Shown here: in pieces, positions 35,171-42,383 of the stretch | Layout: each line of letters opens with the position of its first letter | Position numbering within the stretch: position 1 is the first letter of the stretch | Assembly (NCBI RefSeq): GCF_041438865.1 | Contig: NZ_CP109451.1 | Coordinates: forward strand, 124,001-188,000 | From: Streptomyces sp. NBC_01471 | GTDB lineage: Bacteria; Actinomycetota; Actinomycetes; Streptomycetales; Streptomycetaceae | Direction: 5' to 3' | Length of the DNA stretch: 64,000 bases | The notes under the pieces: model-generated | Database searches by the model: none | What the model was told of the DNA's origin: nothing | Seen by the model: only the letters and a program-made list of their open reading frames with translations | Made by a program: the position numbers and the translations under genes

Positions 35171-37857
35171 GACCGCTCCCGCCGGTCCGCCGCCGGGAGC
35201 GGGACGGTGGGCAGCTCGATCAGGAACTCGGCCGCGTAGCGGTGGCCGTCCCGGTGGGCCGGTGCGTCGTGGAGGTCGGGCAGGGTCTCCGTGAGCAGCA
35301 GCGGCCGGCCGGTGGCCGCCGCCCGCTCGAAGACCCGCAGCAGATGGGCGTGGGCGAAATCGACGTACACCGGCTTGCGGTCCTTGTCGTGCAGCGCGGG
35401 GCCGGTGAAGCCGCCGGCGGGGCGCGGGGTGAGGACGCGCAGGAAGCAGCGCTGCGGCAGGCCGAGCGCCGCGCGCCACGTGTGCACGCGGACCAGGTGG
35501 GCGGCGTCCGTCTCCCCGGCGGCGCGGGCGGGTGCCCGGCCGGGGTCGATGAACCAGGTCGCACGGCGCAGCACCACGGCCCCGAGGGCGAGACGGGGCA
35601 TCTTCGTCCAGCCCGCGCCGGACGCCGCCTCCGGGCCACGCAGGTCCGGTCCGGTCCGCCCCGGCGGGAGAAGCCGCCACAGCTGCGGCCAGTCCGACCA
35701 GAAGGCGTAGGAGGTCTGGCCGAAGGCCTCCACCAGCAGCCGGGCCGGCAGCGGCAGCAGCGGTGTGGCGAGCAGGCCCAGATGGAGCGGCCGTACGACA
35801 CGGCCGGTCGTGCGGTGGGCCAGGTGGAGGCGACGGGTGTGCCGGTCGTGCACGACGTCAAGGTCGGCGGGGCGGATCAGCTGCCCGGGCGGCCGGTGCG
35901 AGGTGGCGCCGTCCAGGTCGATCGCGTAACGGGTGGCAGGTGCCCGCTGGTTGAGAGCGCTGCTGAAGACGGCGTCGAACTCGGCGTAGAGGGGGGTGTC
36001 CGCGGGGCCGTCGCCGGGAGGCTCCTCGTGGGCTTCCCCGGGACGGGCCGGTGCGTCGAGCAGCCGGGCGATCCGGGTCAGACCGGTGCCATGGCCGCAG
36101 GTCACCGTGTTGAGTACCAGTCCGAGTCCGGTGGCGGGGCGGGGCAGTGTCTGGACGTAGCAGGCGTGGCGGTCGCCGGAGGTGTCCGGGCCGGGCCAGG
36201 TGCCGCAGAGGTCACGGACGGCCTGTGGGCCGAGACGGACGGTGCCGTCGGAGGCGGGCGGAGTGCGGGCGATCAGGCGGCCCAGTTCGTCCTGCCGCCG
36301 GGCGTCGCGCTCGGTGGGAGCGTGCGGCGCGGCTGCGGCCCACCAGGCGCCGAAGTCCTGGAGGAAACGGGTGAACGGCTGCCTGAATCCCGGGCCGTAG
36401 GCGGCCACTGCGTGCTCCCGCAGTGCCTCGCGCGGCGGTGCGAGGGTGTCGAACGGGGCGAGCAGCGCGGGGACGAGAGCGAGGTCGGCGAGAGCCGGCC
36501 GCCAGGCAGCCGGGTCGAGTACGGCGGCCGTGCCGACGGCGACCGTGTGGTGGAAGTACAGCGGGCCGCGGTCCAACTGCTCGCTCCCGCCGAGCAGTCC
36601 GAGCCGTCGGGCGGCGGCCGTGGTGTGCTGCCGCAGGGCGGCGGCGATGCCCCGGTGGGAGCCGGGCCCGGCGGTCCTGGCGGCGTCGATCCGGTCGCGG
36701 ATGGCACGCAGGTCGGCGAGCAGCGGGGTGAGGCGGTCGCCGCCGTGCGGCTCCGGCAGGTGCCGTCCGAGCCAGTCGCAGAGCGTGGCGGCGTCGAGCT
36801 CCTGGTCGGGCGGGCCGAGGCGGATCTCCAGCAGGCCGGTCCGGACGAGCCGGGCGACGACGGCGTCCGCGTCGGCGGTGGTGGTGCTCCCCGGTCCGGG
36901 CGCGCGGAGCAGGGCACGCAGCCGCTCGGGGCTGCCCGCCTCGTGGACCGCCGCCAGGATCGCGGCCAGCGCCGGGGTCGCGGGCAGGGTACGCACCTCG
37001 CCGGACGGCCCCGGCACAGTGAACAGCCACCGCTCTCCCCCGGGCGAAGCCACCGGTGTGGCCGACGGGTTGACGCGCAGCCGGACGGCCCCGTCCAGCT
37101 CGGGTACGTGGGCGAGAGCGGCGGCGATACGGGACAGCGGCAGCAGACCTGCCTCTGCCACGGGGGCCCGGACGGAACTCTCCAGCCGTACGCCCGAGCC
37201 GGCGTCCGCCGACCACTGGCCGAAGCCGCTGGCGGCGAAGGTGGTCAACGGGCTGGGCTTGGCCATCGCCCGGCCCGCGTATTTGGCGAGCCGGACGGCT
37301 GCCCCGTCCAGCGGCCGCCGTCCGGCCGCATCGCGCGCCCCCCGGCGTTGCAGGTCCTCGTACAGATCGGGACTGGCGTAGTCGAGACCGGTGGCGAACG
37401 CCGGATCCTGGAAGAGCGTGTCGAGGGCCGCTGCCGCCGTCCGGGTCTCCGCGGGCAGAACGTCGTGCAGTTCCGCGAAGAGTCCGGCCCGGGTACGGCG
37501 GAGAGCGGCGTGGTCGTGGAGACGCCCGGTGAGCGCGCCGCCGAGCACCTCCGGCGGGGCCGCCGCGTCCAGCAGGGGGCTGATGCGGGCGCCCTGGTGC
37601 ACGGCTCGGCGCAGGCCCACCAGCCTGGCCTTGAAGGGGCGTGCGGGTGCTGTGCCGATCAGGGCGTACAGCGTGTCGCAGAGCTGCGCCGCGTCGTCGG
37701 CCAGCCGCTGGTCCAAGGACGTGACACGCAGGGCGAGTTCGGTGCTGCGCGGGATGCGGGAGGCGTCGAGTGCGGTGGTGGGCAGCCCGGCGATCCGTAC
37801 GCCCACGGGGGCGGTGACGGCGGGGGGCGCGGTCGGGGGCGGTGTGTTCCGGCTCAT
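35164..37857 (-). CDS. Lantibiotic dehydratase, glutamylation domain (TbtB-like)
   Basis: The product is 897 aa. It transfers glutamate from glutamyl-tRNA to Ser side chains of the precursor. Motifs of the LanB N-terminal domain include RLVGLRRAVHQGARISPLLD, KYAGRAMAKPSPLTTFAASG (family RPTPFGLFAG) and FGQTSYAFWSDWPQLWRLLP near 715, with the later segments RCFLRVLTPRPAGGF and YVDFAHAHLLRVFE. The eliminating domain is a separate gene immediately downstream, as in thiomuracin-class clusters. The start is joined to the previous stop (TGATG). No stand-alone glutamyl-tRNA gene or synthetase is seen nearby. Confidence 0.92.
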   Translation of the reverse strand: MSRNTPPPTAPPAVTAPVGVRIAGLPTTALDASRIPRSTELALRVTSLDQRLADDAAQLCDTLYALIGTAPARPFKARLVGLRRAVHQGARISPLLDAAAPPEVLGGALTGRLHDHAALRRTRAGLFAELHDVLPAETRTAAAALDTLFQDPAFATGLDYASPDLYEDLQRRGARDAAGRRPLDGAAVRLAKYAGRAMAKPSPLTTFAASGFGQWSADAGSGVRLESSVRAPVAEAGLLPLSRIAAALAHVPELDGAVRLRVNPSATPVASPGGERWLFTVPGPSGEVRTLPATPALAAILAAVHEAGSPERLRALLRAPGPGSTTTADADAVVARLVRTGLLEIRLGPPDQELDAATLCDWLGRHLPEPHGGDRLTPLLADLRAIRDRIDAARTAGPGSHRGIAAALRQHTTAAARRLGLLGGSEQLDRGPLYFHHTVAVGTAAVLDPAAWRPALADLALVPALLAPFDTLAPPREALREHAVAAYGPGFRQPFTRFLQDFGAWWAAAAPHAPTERDARRQDELGRLIARTPPASDGTVRLGPQAVRDLCGTWPGPDTSGDRHACYVQTLPRPATGLGLVLNTVTCGHGTGLTRIARLLDAPARPGEAHEEPPGDGPADTPLYAEFDAVFSSALNQRAPATRYAIDLDGATSHRPPGQLIRPADLDVVHDRHTRRLHLAHRTTGRVVRPLHLGLLATPLLPLPARLLVEAFGQTSYAFWSDWPQLWRLLPPGRTGPDLRGPEAASGAGWTKMPRLALGAVVLRRATWFIDPGRAPARAAGETDAAHLVRVHTWRAALGLPQRCFLRVLTPRPAGGFTGPALHDKDRKPVYVDFAHAHLLRVFERAAATGRPLLLTETLPDLHDAPAHRDGHRYAAEFLIELPTVPLPAADRRERSC

Positions 37858-39161
37858 CAGAACACCACCGGGACGCGGAAGGCGGCGCCCGGCCGCGCCG
37901 CGCCGATGGCCACCTGGAAGAGCACTGTCTCCTCACCCGGGGCCAGCCCGAGCAGGCGTTCCGCGGCGGCGGCGTCGTAGCCGTTGTGGACCCGCGCGGA
38001 CAGACCCTGACGGGCCGCGGCCACGCAGAGCAGATGTGCCGCCGCCCCCGCGGTCAGGTGCAGTCTGCGGAAGGCGTCGGCGCCGTAGCGCGCGACGGCG
38101 GCGCCGCGCCGGACGGCGATGTAGGCGGTACAGGCGGTCGAGCGGAAGTTCAACGACACCCGGCCCTCCGTCTGTCCGATCTGTTCGAGCGACGCGAGCG
38201 GGTCGCCGTCGCCGACCTGCCGCAGGCGGCCGCCGCTGTGGACGTAGTGGCCCGGGGAGAAGCCGGTCACCCGCCGCACCAGCAGGTGGCAGGAGAAGTC
38301 GGTGAACGGCGCCGCGGCGAGGGCGGCGCCGAGGTCGGTGAGCAGCGCCTGCGGGGAGAGCACCGGTTCCGGGTCGAACAGCGCGGCGCCGGAGTGGCGG
38401 GCACGGAGCACGGAGGCCAGGTCGGGCGGGGGCCAGGACCGGCCGGCCGGATGCTTCACGGGTCGCAGGATCTCCAGATAGCCCATCGGTTGTTCCGTCG
38501 CGGCGGGCGGCAGGTTCGCGCAGAGGCCGTGCAGTGTCTCCTGGTCCTGTCCTGGCCGGGTACGCAGTCCGAGTGCGGCGGCGACCAGGTGCACCGCGCC
38601 CAGCAGCATTCCTGCCTCCTGGGCGCAGAGCCGCGGAGCGTAGTCGCCGTAGAGCCGCGCGGTCCGGGCGAACCGGCTGGTGATCACGGCGGTCAGGGAG
38701 GCCCCGGGATCGGCGGCCTGACGGCTGCTCACTGGTGCGTTCAGCATGATCAGTTGATGGTGGAGAGGGTCGAACCGGAACGCCGCGGTGGGGGAAACCA
38801 GGGTGAGTTCGCTCGGGTAGCGGCACCGCGCGGAGGCCACCGCGCGGTGAAGCGGCCAGCCACCCGGGGTCAGGTCGTGCTGGAGCAGGCCGTAGGAGTA
38901 GTGCAGCAGCGCGGAGAGGACGGCCGGGTCGGCGAGGGTGGCCGGGGAGCCGGGGGCGGGCGCCAGATGGAGCGGTGGCGGCGCCAGCGGAAGGCGCGGC
39001 CCGTGGGGAAGCTGGTCGGGCTCCCCGCTGCCCGTTCCCGGGACAGGGGATCCCGTGGCGAGGGTGGCCGGGATGGCCCTGCGGGAGTAGACCGCCTCCG
39101 CCCAGAGCGCCGGGGGGAACGGGTTCTCGCCAGCGGGGCTCCGGGGTATCCCGCCGGTCAT
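37857..39161 (-). CDS. SagB/McbC-type azoline dehydrogenase (TbtE-like)
   Basis: This 434-aa nitroreductase-fold protein has SALLHYSYGLLQHDLTPGGW (the opening loop of thiopeptide dehydrogenases), then RYPSELTLVSPTAAFRFDPL, and a second nitroreductase-like half with ARLCAQEAGMLLGAVHLVA-like and AYIAVRRGAAVARYGADAFR segments. FMN-dependent oxidation of thiazolines to thiazoles is the expected reaction. It overlaps the upstream RRE gene by 4 bp and the downstream LanB by 1 bp. With its position next to the dehydratase genes this is the likelier main oxidase of the two copies (inference). Confidence 0.85.
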   Translation of the reverse strand: MTGGIPRSPAGENPFPPALWAEAVYSRRAIPATLATGSPVPGTGSGEPDQLPHGPRLPLAPPPLHLAPAPGSPATLADPAVLSALLHYSYGLLQHDLTPGGWPLHRAVASARCRYPSELTLVSPTAAFRFDPLHHQLIMLNAPVSSRQAADPGASLTAVITSRFARTARLYGDYAPRLCAQEAGMLLGAVHLVAAALGLRTRPGQDQETLHGLCANLPPAATEQPMGYLEILRPVKHPAGRSWPPPDLASVLRARHSGAALFDPEPVLSPQALLTDLGAALAAAPFTDFSCHLLVRRVTGFSPGHYVHSGGRLRQVGDGDPLASLEQIGQTEGRVSLNFRSTACTAYIAVRRGAAVARYGADAFRRLHLTAGAAAHLLCVAAARQGLSARVHNGYDAAAAERLLGLAPGEETVLFQVAIGAARPGAAFRVPVVF

Positions 39162-40177
39162 CCCGGCTCCGCGCCGAGAAAGCGGCCGGTGGTCAGGTCC
39201 AGCACCGCGGCGTCGGTCACCGGTGACGGTTCCGCGCCCCCGCCCGAGTTGTCCAGGCCGGCCGTCCGGCGCAGCAGGTGCAAGCAGAGCTGGTTGGCGG
39301 CGATGGCCGCGGCCGGGCCACCGAGGTACGGACTCGGCTCACGCACGCGAGCCGGATCCCCCGCACACGCGGCGCCCACTGCGGGGTGATCGGGCCCACC
39401 GCCGGGCGGTACGGAGGGGGCCGGTGGCTCTGGCGCGGCGCCGGGGTCAGCCACTGCGCTGATCACGATGTGTTCGCCCCGTCCCACCGCCTGTCCGTAC
39501 GGAACCCCGGCACGTATCGCGAGCGCGCGGGCCCGGTCCGCCGGCTCCGTCTCGTACACGTCAGAGCCGAGAAGCACCACGCCGGTGTCCGCGGGCGGGC
39601 CGGACAGGGTTCCGCTCAGCTGCTCGTAGCGGAAGCACCCGCCCTCCTGCTGGAGCAACGCGACACATTCGCGCAGCCGTGCCACATCTGTCGGGTCCCC
39701 GGAACCCTCCTCCGCCGGGCGGAGCCGGAGGCGTACATGTGCCACACCCGACGCGAGCAGGGCGAGGACCAGCGCGCCTGCCATCCGTCCGGTGCCGACC
39801 ACCAGGGGAGCGCAATCGCGATACCGCTCGAAGCGGTGCTCGGGCGAGTCCGCGCGCGCCGCGATGAAGTCGATCAGTGCGGCGTGGCGCGCACGGACCT
39901 GCGGGCTCAGCCCGTGTGGCAGATCCGCCGCGGCATCGCGTACGAACCCTTCCCGGGCCAGCAGTTCCACCAGTGAGCGGACATGCCGCGCGGCCTGTGG
40001 CGGGAGGTCGGCGGTGAGCTGTTCCAGGCTGTTGCGACCGTCCAGGAAAGGCCGCAGCCGCTCCAGCCACGGGTGGATTCCCGGCAGTGCGAAGGTCGCC
40101 GTGCGCTGGGGTCCGCTGATCACCACGCCCCGGTCGGAGGGCAGCAGACGGGTGTCGGGAAGCAGTCTCGGCTTCAT
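39158..40177 (-). CDS. RRE/E1-like leader-binding protein (first gene of thiopeptide operon)
   Basis: The start is placed at 40177 (MKPRLLPDT) because GGAGG lies just upstream of it; an ATG at 40189 precedes this ribosome site and is less likely. The product is 339 aa. Residues 1-80 form an RRE (LLPSDRGVVISGPQRTATFA, then HPWLERLRPFLDGRNSLEQL and LVELLAREGFVRDA). The rest is a Rossmann-like E1 fold (APLVVGTGRMAGALVLALLA). No adenylation Arg-finger or catalytic Cys motif is evident. It resembles the 469-aa F-like protein in the same operon but is shorter, so the operon has two leader-binding proteins. Confidence 0.83.
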   Translation of the reverse strand: MKPRLLPDTRLLPSDRGVVISGPQRTATFALPGIHPWLERLRPFLDGRNSLEQLTADLPPQAARHVRSLVELLAREGFVRDAAADLPHGLSPQVRARHAALIDFIAARADSPEHRFERYRDCAPLVVGTGRMAGALVLALLASGVAHVRLRLRPAEEGSGDPTDVARLRECVALLQQEGGCFRYEQLSGTLSGPPADTGVVLLGSDVYETEPADRARALAIRAGVPYGQAVGRGEHIVISAVADPGAAPEPPAPSVPPGGGPDHPAVGAACAGDPARVREPSPYLGGPAAAIAANQLCLHLLRRTAGLDNSGGGAEPSPVTDAAVLDLTTGRFLGAEPG

Positions 40178-40220
40178 CGCCACCTCCATCGGGATTCCTC
40201 AGCGGGAACGCGGTCCCGCA

Positions 40221-40247
40221 GGCGTGAACAGGCGTGAACAGGCGTGA
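40221..40247. repeat. 10-bp tandem repeat in the control region
   Basis: GGCGTGAACA is repeated at 40221-40230 and 40231-40240, with a partial third copy to 40247. It lies 44-70 bp before the first biosynthetic gene of the leftward operon and may be a regulator binding array. Confidence 0.6.
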
Positions 40248-40303
40248 GAACGCCGGACGAAGCTGTGCTCGCGGCCTCCGGGCGGCCGACATTAGCCGAG
40301 ACG

Positions 40304-40319
40304 AATGGTCTAGTCCATC
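40304..40319. promoter_or_regulatory. DasR/GntR-like palindrome in the divergent thiopeptide promoter region
   Basis: ATGGTCTAGTCCAT (40305-40318) is a near palindrome. It matches the published DasR-responsive consensus ACTGGTCTAGACCAGT at 12 of 16 positions. It sits between the precursor gene and the operon, about 90 and 130 bp from the two starts. A GntR/HutC-family regulator is a reasonable candidate; which one cannot be told from here. Confidence 0.45.
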
Positions 40320-40410
40320 CCCTTCACAGTTCCCAACTGTCACGCTAGTGTCCGAACTGGGCGCCCAAACATGTCTGTTGATGCTCCATTAGTTCGAAAG
40401 GAGGGCTTTG

Positions 40411-40602
40411 ATGAACGAGAACAGCAACGGTTCACCGTCGCTCGCTGCCGCGGTCGCCGACCTCGCACTGGACCTCGACCTGGGCTCGCTGGCCGGGGAC
40501 GAGCACAGCCAGTCGCTGACGGCGGGTCACGGCATGACGGAAGCGAGTGCGTCCTTCTGCTGCGCTCCGCCGCCGAACTGCTGCAACTGCAGCTGTTCCT
40601 GA
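40411..40602 (+). CDS. Thiopeptide precursor peptide
   Basis: The ATG at 40411 follows an excellent GAAAGGAGGG at 40396-40405; the product is 63 aa. The leader is acidic and Leu-rich (LALDLDLGSLAGDEHSQ) and ends SLTAGHGMTEASA, closely similar to the leader end I recall for thiomuracin-class precursors. The core, codons 40552-40599, is SFCCAPPPNCCNCSCS with Cys at 3, 4, 10, 11, 13, 15 and Ser at 1, 14, 16. Position 2 is Phe, not the usual Cys; lactazole (Ser-Trp) is a precedent for an aromatic residue there. Three prolines sit in the middle. Pyridine formation would need Ser1 and the Ser14 that follows Cys13. It is divergent from the eight-gene operon and is followed by a terminator. Confidence 0.93.
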   Translation: MNENSNGSPSLAAAVADLALDLDLGSLAGDEHSQSLTAGHGMTEASASFCCAPPPNCCNCSCS

Positions 40603-40610
40603 GTCGGTAG

Positions 40611-40643
40611 CGCGTGCCGGGCGGGCAGTCGGCCCGGCACGCG
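40611..40643 (+). terminator. Terminator of the precursor gene
   Basis: A perfect 12-bp stem, CGCGTGCCGGGC at 40611-40622 paired with 40632-40643, has a 9-base loop and starts 8 bp after the precursor stop. It would keep the abundant precursor message monocistronic. Confidence 0.85.
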
Positions 40644-41000
40644 CGTCCGCCCCGATGGCCCCCTGATCACCTGCCGCAGCCGCGGCACATCGGCCTTCCC
40701 GCCGTTCAACACGGCACCGGGACCCGTCGGCCAGTCACCGGTCACCGCTGACCGTCACGGGAGCGTGCGTGCCACGGTCAGCGGCTCCGGCCTGCCTCAC
40801 ACTCACCCTGGCCATGGGGACGAACGCCTGCGAGCGGGAGTTCCGCTGGATGGGCCGGAGCGCCAAGGTCGAACCAACCGCCCTGCTCGCGAAGCACGTT
40901 GGCGACGACTCACTGCCCCCCCTGGAAAAGCACGGGCGGCGCCACAGAACTCATCGCCCGCTCCCCTGTCGGGGGAACACACATTTCTCATTCAGAGGAC
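40644..41000. other. Gene-free stretch after the precursor
   Basis: I looked for a second precursor or an immunity gene here and found none. The frames are short and lack ribosome sites. It separates the thiopeptide locus from a convergent gene. Confidence 0.5.
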
Positions 41001-41924
41001 TCAGCTGTACACGAGAAGGTGGTCACACGTATTCGTCCCGTCGTGGAGCGAAGAGTCACTGTTGAGGACGTAGAAAGCCCCGGCGAATCCCGTAGCCGTC
41101 ATCTTCGGCACCACGATCAGCGTCTGGTCCGCCATGGTCAGCCCGTTCGGCTTCACCACGTACTGCTGCACCTGCGCGAAGAGATTCATCCCGAGACTGG
41201 GCAGCCTGAGGGCTCGGTACGTACGGTCCCCCGTCCCGTCCGAGCCCGTGACCGGTACCCGGTACTGCGCGGCGTCCCAGTGCGCGGGGTTGGTGGCCAC
41301 GCGTCCCATCATCTCCAGTTCCTGCAACCTCCGTTGCGTGCTCGCCCGGACGCCGGCCATGTGAATGTGCAACTGGTTGAGGAACCGGGCGTTCTGCGAG
41401 TTGATCCCCAGACCGATGTTGGGGTACTGCACGGGGACGCTCCCTCCGCTCCGGGCGTTCTCCCATGCGTCGTTCCAGTAATTTGGCGCGCCGGAGGTCT
41501 CGATGAACGGGCATTCGATACCGGTGATCCGGCAACTGGGGGTCAGGAGAAAGTTGTGCTGGCTCGACGGCCTGCCGTGCAGTACGACGTAGTCCGAGGT
41601 CACCTTCAGGCAGGCGGGAGGGTTCTGCCCGGGGGGCAGTGGTTTCCCGTGCGTGCAGTACTGGACGTCCCGCCACAGCGGATCGTTGTCGGAAGGGCTG
41701 CCGCAGAGGGGCTGGAGCTGAGCAGGGGGACAGGTCGGGGTTCCACCAGGAGGCGGAGTGGGGCACGTGCCGGGGGCGGGGTCCGCGTGCGTCGGGGCGG
41801 CTGCCGAAGCGGTACGTCCGGCCGCCGCTTCCACTCCGGTCAGGAGCGTCGCCGCACCGATGGCGCCGGAGAACGCCACGAACCGACGCCGAGGCAGCTC
41901 GTTCGAAGTCTTGTCCTCATTCAT
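41001..41924 (-). CDS. Tat-exported CDP-diacylglycerol diphosphatase-like protein
   Basis: The product is 307 aa. The N-terminus has a twin-arginine signal (LPRRRFVAFSGAIGAATLLT, cleavage near ASA-AP). The body matches Cdh-type enzymes of the HIT superfamily: WRDVQYCTHGKPLPPGQNPP, VVLHGRPSSQHNFLLTPSCR and the key NSQNARFLNQLHIHMAGVR with the HxH catalytic pair, ending in ADQTLIVVPKMTATGFAGAF. Family members hydrolyse CDP-diacylglycerol or nucleotide pyrophosphates. Tat export of this domain would place it at the outer membrane face or outside. It faces the thiopeptide precursor convergently but is not co-transcribed with the cluster. Confidence 0.8.
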   Translation of the reverse strand: MNEDKTSNELPRRRFVAFSGAIGAATLLTGVEAAAGRTASAAAPTHADPAPGTCPTPPPGGTPTCPPAQLQPLCGSPSDNDPLWRDVQYCTHGKPLPPGQNPPACLKVTSDYVVLHGRPSSQHNFLLTPSCRITGIECPFIETSGAPNYWNDAWENARSGGSVPVQYPNIGLGINSQNARFLNQLHIHMAGVRASTQRRLQELEMMGRVATNPAHWDAAQYRVPVTGSDGTGDRTYRALRLPSLGMNLFAQVQQYVVKPNGLTMADQTLIVVPKMTATGFAGAFYVLNSDSSLHDGTNTCDHLLVYS

Positions 41925-42383
41925 GCGTGCTCTCCGATGGTGATGTCCACTGCATGGACTTCCCGGCCGCGAGTCAGAAAGGTCGGCCCGCCCGATTCTG
42001 GCCTCGCCGATTCGCTCACAGGGTAGGGAGCGACGAGCGGGTTGCCTATCGACTGACCCGGTCGGTGTCACGTGTTACGCCATTCAGCGGCCATCCCGTC
42101 GAGTCTCCTCCTGCTCGCTGGATTGCCGCAGGTGACATGGTCAAACGGTCGATGCCGGCGGAACGCAAGAAACCTGATCCGCCCCCCACGACGCTCGACT
42201 TCTTCCGCGTCAGGTGGGCCGGCTCTCAGCACCCGCCGGGGCCGTCCCGGCGGGTGGGCAGCACCGCGGAGCGTGCCGCTACGCAGCCCACCCGGGCCGC
42301 CGACTGTCACGGCGCGTTGATCGGCAGCTTCATGAACGGCCACGGCCCCGATGATCTGCCGACCGAGCAGACGGCACGCCGGT
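41925..42383. other. Gene-free stretch
   Basis: No supported gene is present. The part next to 41925 holds the leader of the Tat-exported protein (GGAGAG ribosome site). A short plus-strand frame near 42300-42380 (SFMNGHGPDDLPTEQTARRF) looks natural but has no start or family match I recognise. Confidence 0.4.

Noticed and set aside
40769..41065. Possible second precursor or immunity peptide downstream of the thiopeptide precursor.
   Set aside because: The frame has no ribosome site, no leader-like acidic segment and no Ser/Cys core; it runs into the antisense of the Tat-exported gene.
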